This document shows positions 6,867-8,492 of a DNA stretch of 8,492 bases, piece after piece. Under the pieces are notes generated by a model that did no database searches, was not told the DNA's origin, and saw only the letters and a list, made by a program, of their open reading frames with translations. The stretch covers positions 1-8,492 of the forward strand of contig CAZMSZ010000338.1 in the NCBI GenBank assembly GCA_964569055.1. The letters run 5' to 3'. The DNA is from JAWLGW01 sp964569055 (GTDB taxonomy: Bacteria > Planctomycetota > J058). How positions within the stretch are numbered: the stretch's first letter is position 1; each line of letters begins with the position of its first letter. The position numbers and the translations under genes were made by a program.

Positions 6867-7743
6867 CGCTGCAGCCGCCGCCGCCGCCGGGCGAAGAACC
6901 GGCGCAGGTCGCCCACGTAGTCGCGCCCGGTCTCGACCTCGAGCGTGTCCACCTTCAGCCGCCGCAGCAGCGTCGCGCTGCGCTCCGCGCCTTCACCCCA
7001 CTGGGCGCGGAACCGCTCCCGCACCTCGTCGCGCGAGGTGTCGACCACGGCCACCTCGCCGGTCTCGGCGTCCTCGAGCGCGACCAGGCCCACGTCGGGG
7101 AGCTCGGTCTCGCGCTGGTCGCGCGGCCACACGCAGATCAGGTCGTGGCGCGAGGCGGTCGCGGCGAGGTCGCGCTCGTAGCCGGCCGCGACCAGGTCGC
7201 TCACCAAGAACACCACCGCCCGGCGGCGATGCACGTTGCCCAAGAACGCCAGCGCCTCGCCGAGCGCGGTCCCCTGGCCCTGCGGCTCGAACGTGCACAG
7301 GTCGCGGATCACGCGCAGCGCGTGGCGGCGCCCCTTGCGCGGGGGGACGTACAGCTCGACCCGGTCGCTGAACAGGAGCAGCCCGATCTTGTCGTCGTTG
7401 CGGATCGCGCTGAACGCGATCAGGGCCGACAGCTCGACCGCGAGGTCGAGCTTGGCCTGCTCGCCGCTGCCGAAGCGGGCCGAGGCCGAGACGTCGACCA
7501 CGAGCAGCACGGTCAGCTCGCGCTCCTCGCGGTAGGTCTTGACGTGCGGCTCGCCGGCGCGGGCGGTGACGTTCCAGTCGATCGCCCGGATCGGGTCGCC
7601 CGGGAGGTACTCCCGCACGTCCTCGAACTCCATGCCCCGCCCCTTGAAGGCGGAGTGGTAGGCCCCGGCGAGCACCTCGTCCACGAGGCGGCCCGTCTGG
7701 AGCTCGAGGCGCTTGATCCGCTGCAGCGTCTCGAGCGGGATCG

Positions 7744-7747
<4 letters not shown>
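6863..7747 (-). CDS. DUF58 family protein (VWA-like MoxR partner)
   Basis: This is a complete 294-residue DUF58 protein, the usual partner encoded directly after moxR. The DUF58 signature is intact at residues 36-74: GRGMEFEDVREYLPGD, then IDWNVTAR, then VKTYREE. A VWA-like fold follows with a MIDAS-type DVSAS (D85, S87, S89), a threonine in GQGTALGEAL (T160) and VSDL (D184). These residues together could bind a divalent metal. No signal peptide or membrane span is seen, so it should sit in the cytoplasm with MoxR. The protein ends in a run of five arginines encoded by five consecutive CGG codons, then LQR. The GTG start at 7747 overlaps the MoxR stop, and GGAGGG lies 12 bases upstream, rather far for a ribosome binding site, so translational coupling is likely. 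Its biochemical function is unknown beyond its association with MoxR. The family call is firm. Confidence 0.95.

Positions 7748-8492
<745 letters not shown>

Noticed and set aside
6875..6889. (CCG)5 repeat as a possible microsatellite or regulatory element.
   Set aside because: It encodes the five-arginine run at the DUF58 C-terminus. In such G+C-rich DNA this needs no further explanation.
6148..7371. A 407-codon plus-strand frame across the DUF58 and BatD-like genes.
   Set aside because: It is Ser/Arg/Ala-rich low complexity, antisense to two genes with firm family signatures.

Overview
The window is one uninterrupted, minus-strand, very G+C-rich gene block that reads from high to low coordinates. 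It encodes a MoxR/Bat ('aerotolerance') type operon: MoxR AAA+ ATPase (5' end cut off by the right edge), a DUF58 VWA-like protein, a membrane-anchored BatD-like/DUF4381-like protein, BatA, a BatB-BatC fusion, and BatD (3' end cut off by the left edge). There is no intergenic DNA: all five gene junctions are the same four-base GTGA overlap, where the GTG start of the next gene shares bases with the TGA stop of the previous one. No RNA gene, insertion sequence, CRISPR array, promoter or terminator is visible. The operon's promoter and terminator must lie outside the window.

Organism: the composition is roughly three-quarters G+C by eye, with strong G/C preference at third codon positions and exclusive use of GTG starts. 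The proteins have Sec-type signal peptides and several inner-membrane anchors, which suggests a Gram-negative-type bacterium of a high-GC lineage that carries full Bat operons, such as Myxococcota or Planctomycetota. The sequence alone does not decide between these. A run of exactly 100 N at 2111-2210 shows that this is a draft scaffold.

Layout, in order of transcription: 8492-7744 MoxR (Walker B to sensor 2 and C-terminal lid); 7747-6863 DUF58; 6866-5802 signal peptide, beta-type domain, one membrane span, cytoplasmic helical domain; 5805-4675 BatA (membrane-anchored VWA, intact MIDAS); 4678-1775 BatB VWA continuing without a stop into a BatC-like TPR, coiled-coil and Gln-rich region that ends in the BatC-type EKDW terminus; 1778-1 BatD (signal peptide, beta domains, membrane span, cytoplasmic tail).

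How they may work together: in known MoxR systems a cytoplasmic AAA+ ATPase acts with VWA-domain partners as a chaperone-like machine. Here the ATPase is encoded with three proteins having an intact MIDAS metal site (DUF58, BatA, BatB), two BatD-like membrane proteins and a TPR scaffold. The best-supported inference is an envelope complex that responds to stress or matures proteins, energised by MoxR. The client is unknown. The most unusual points are the BatB-BatC fusion with a signal-peptide-like segment buried at the joint, the unusually long low-complexity BatC part, the uniform GTGA coupling, and an assembly gap that could be only an 8-base contig overlap.
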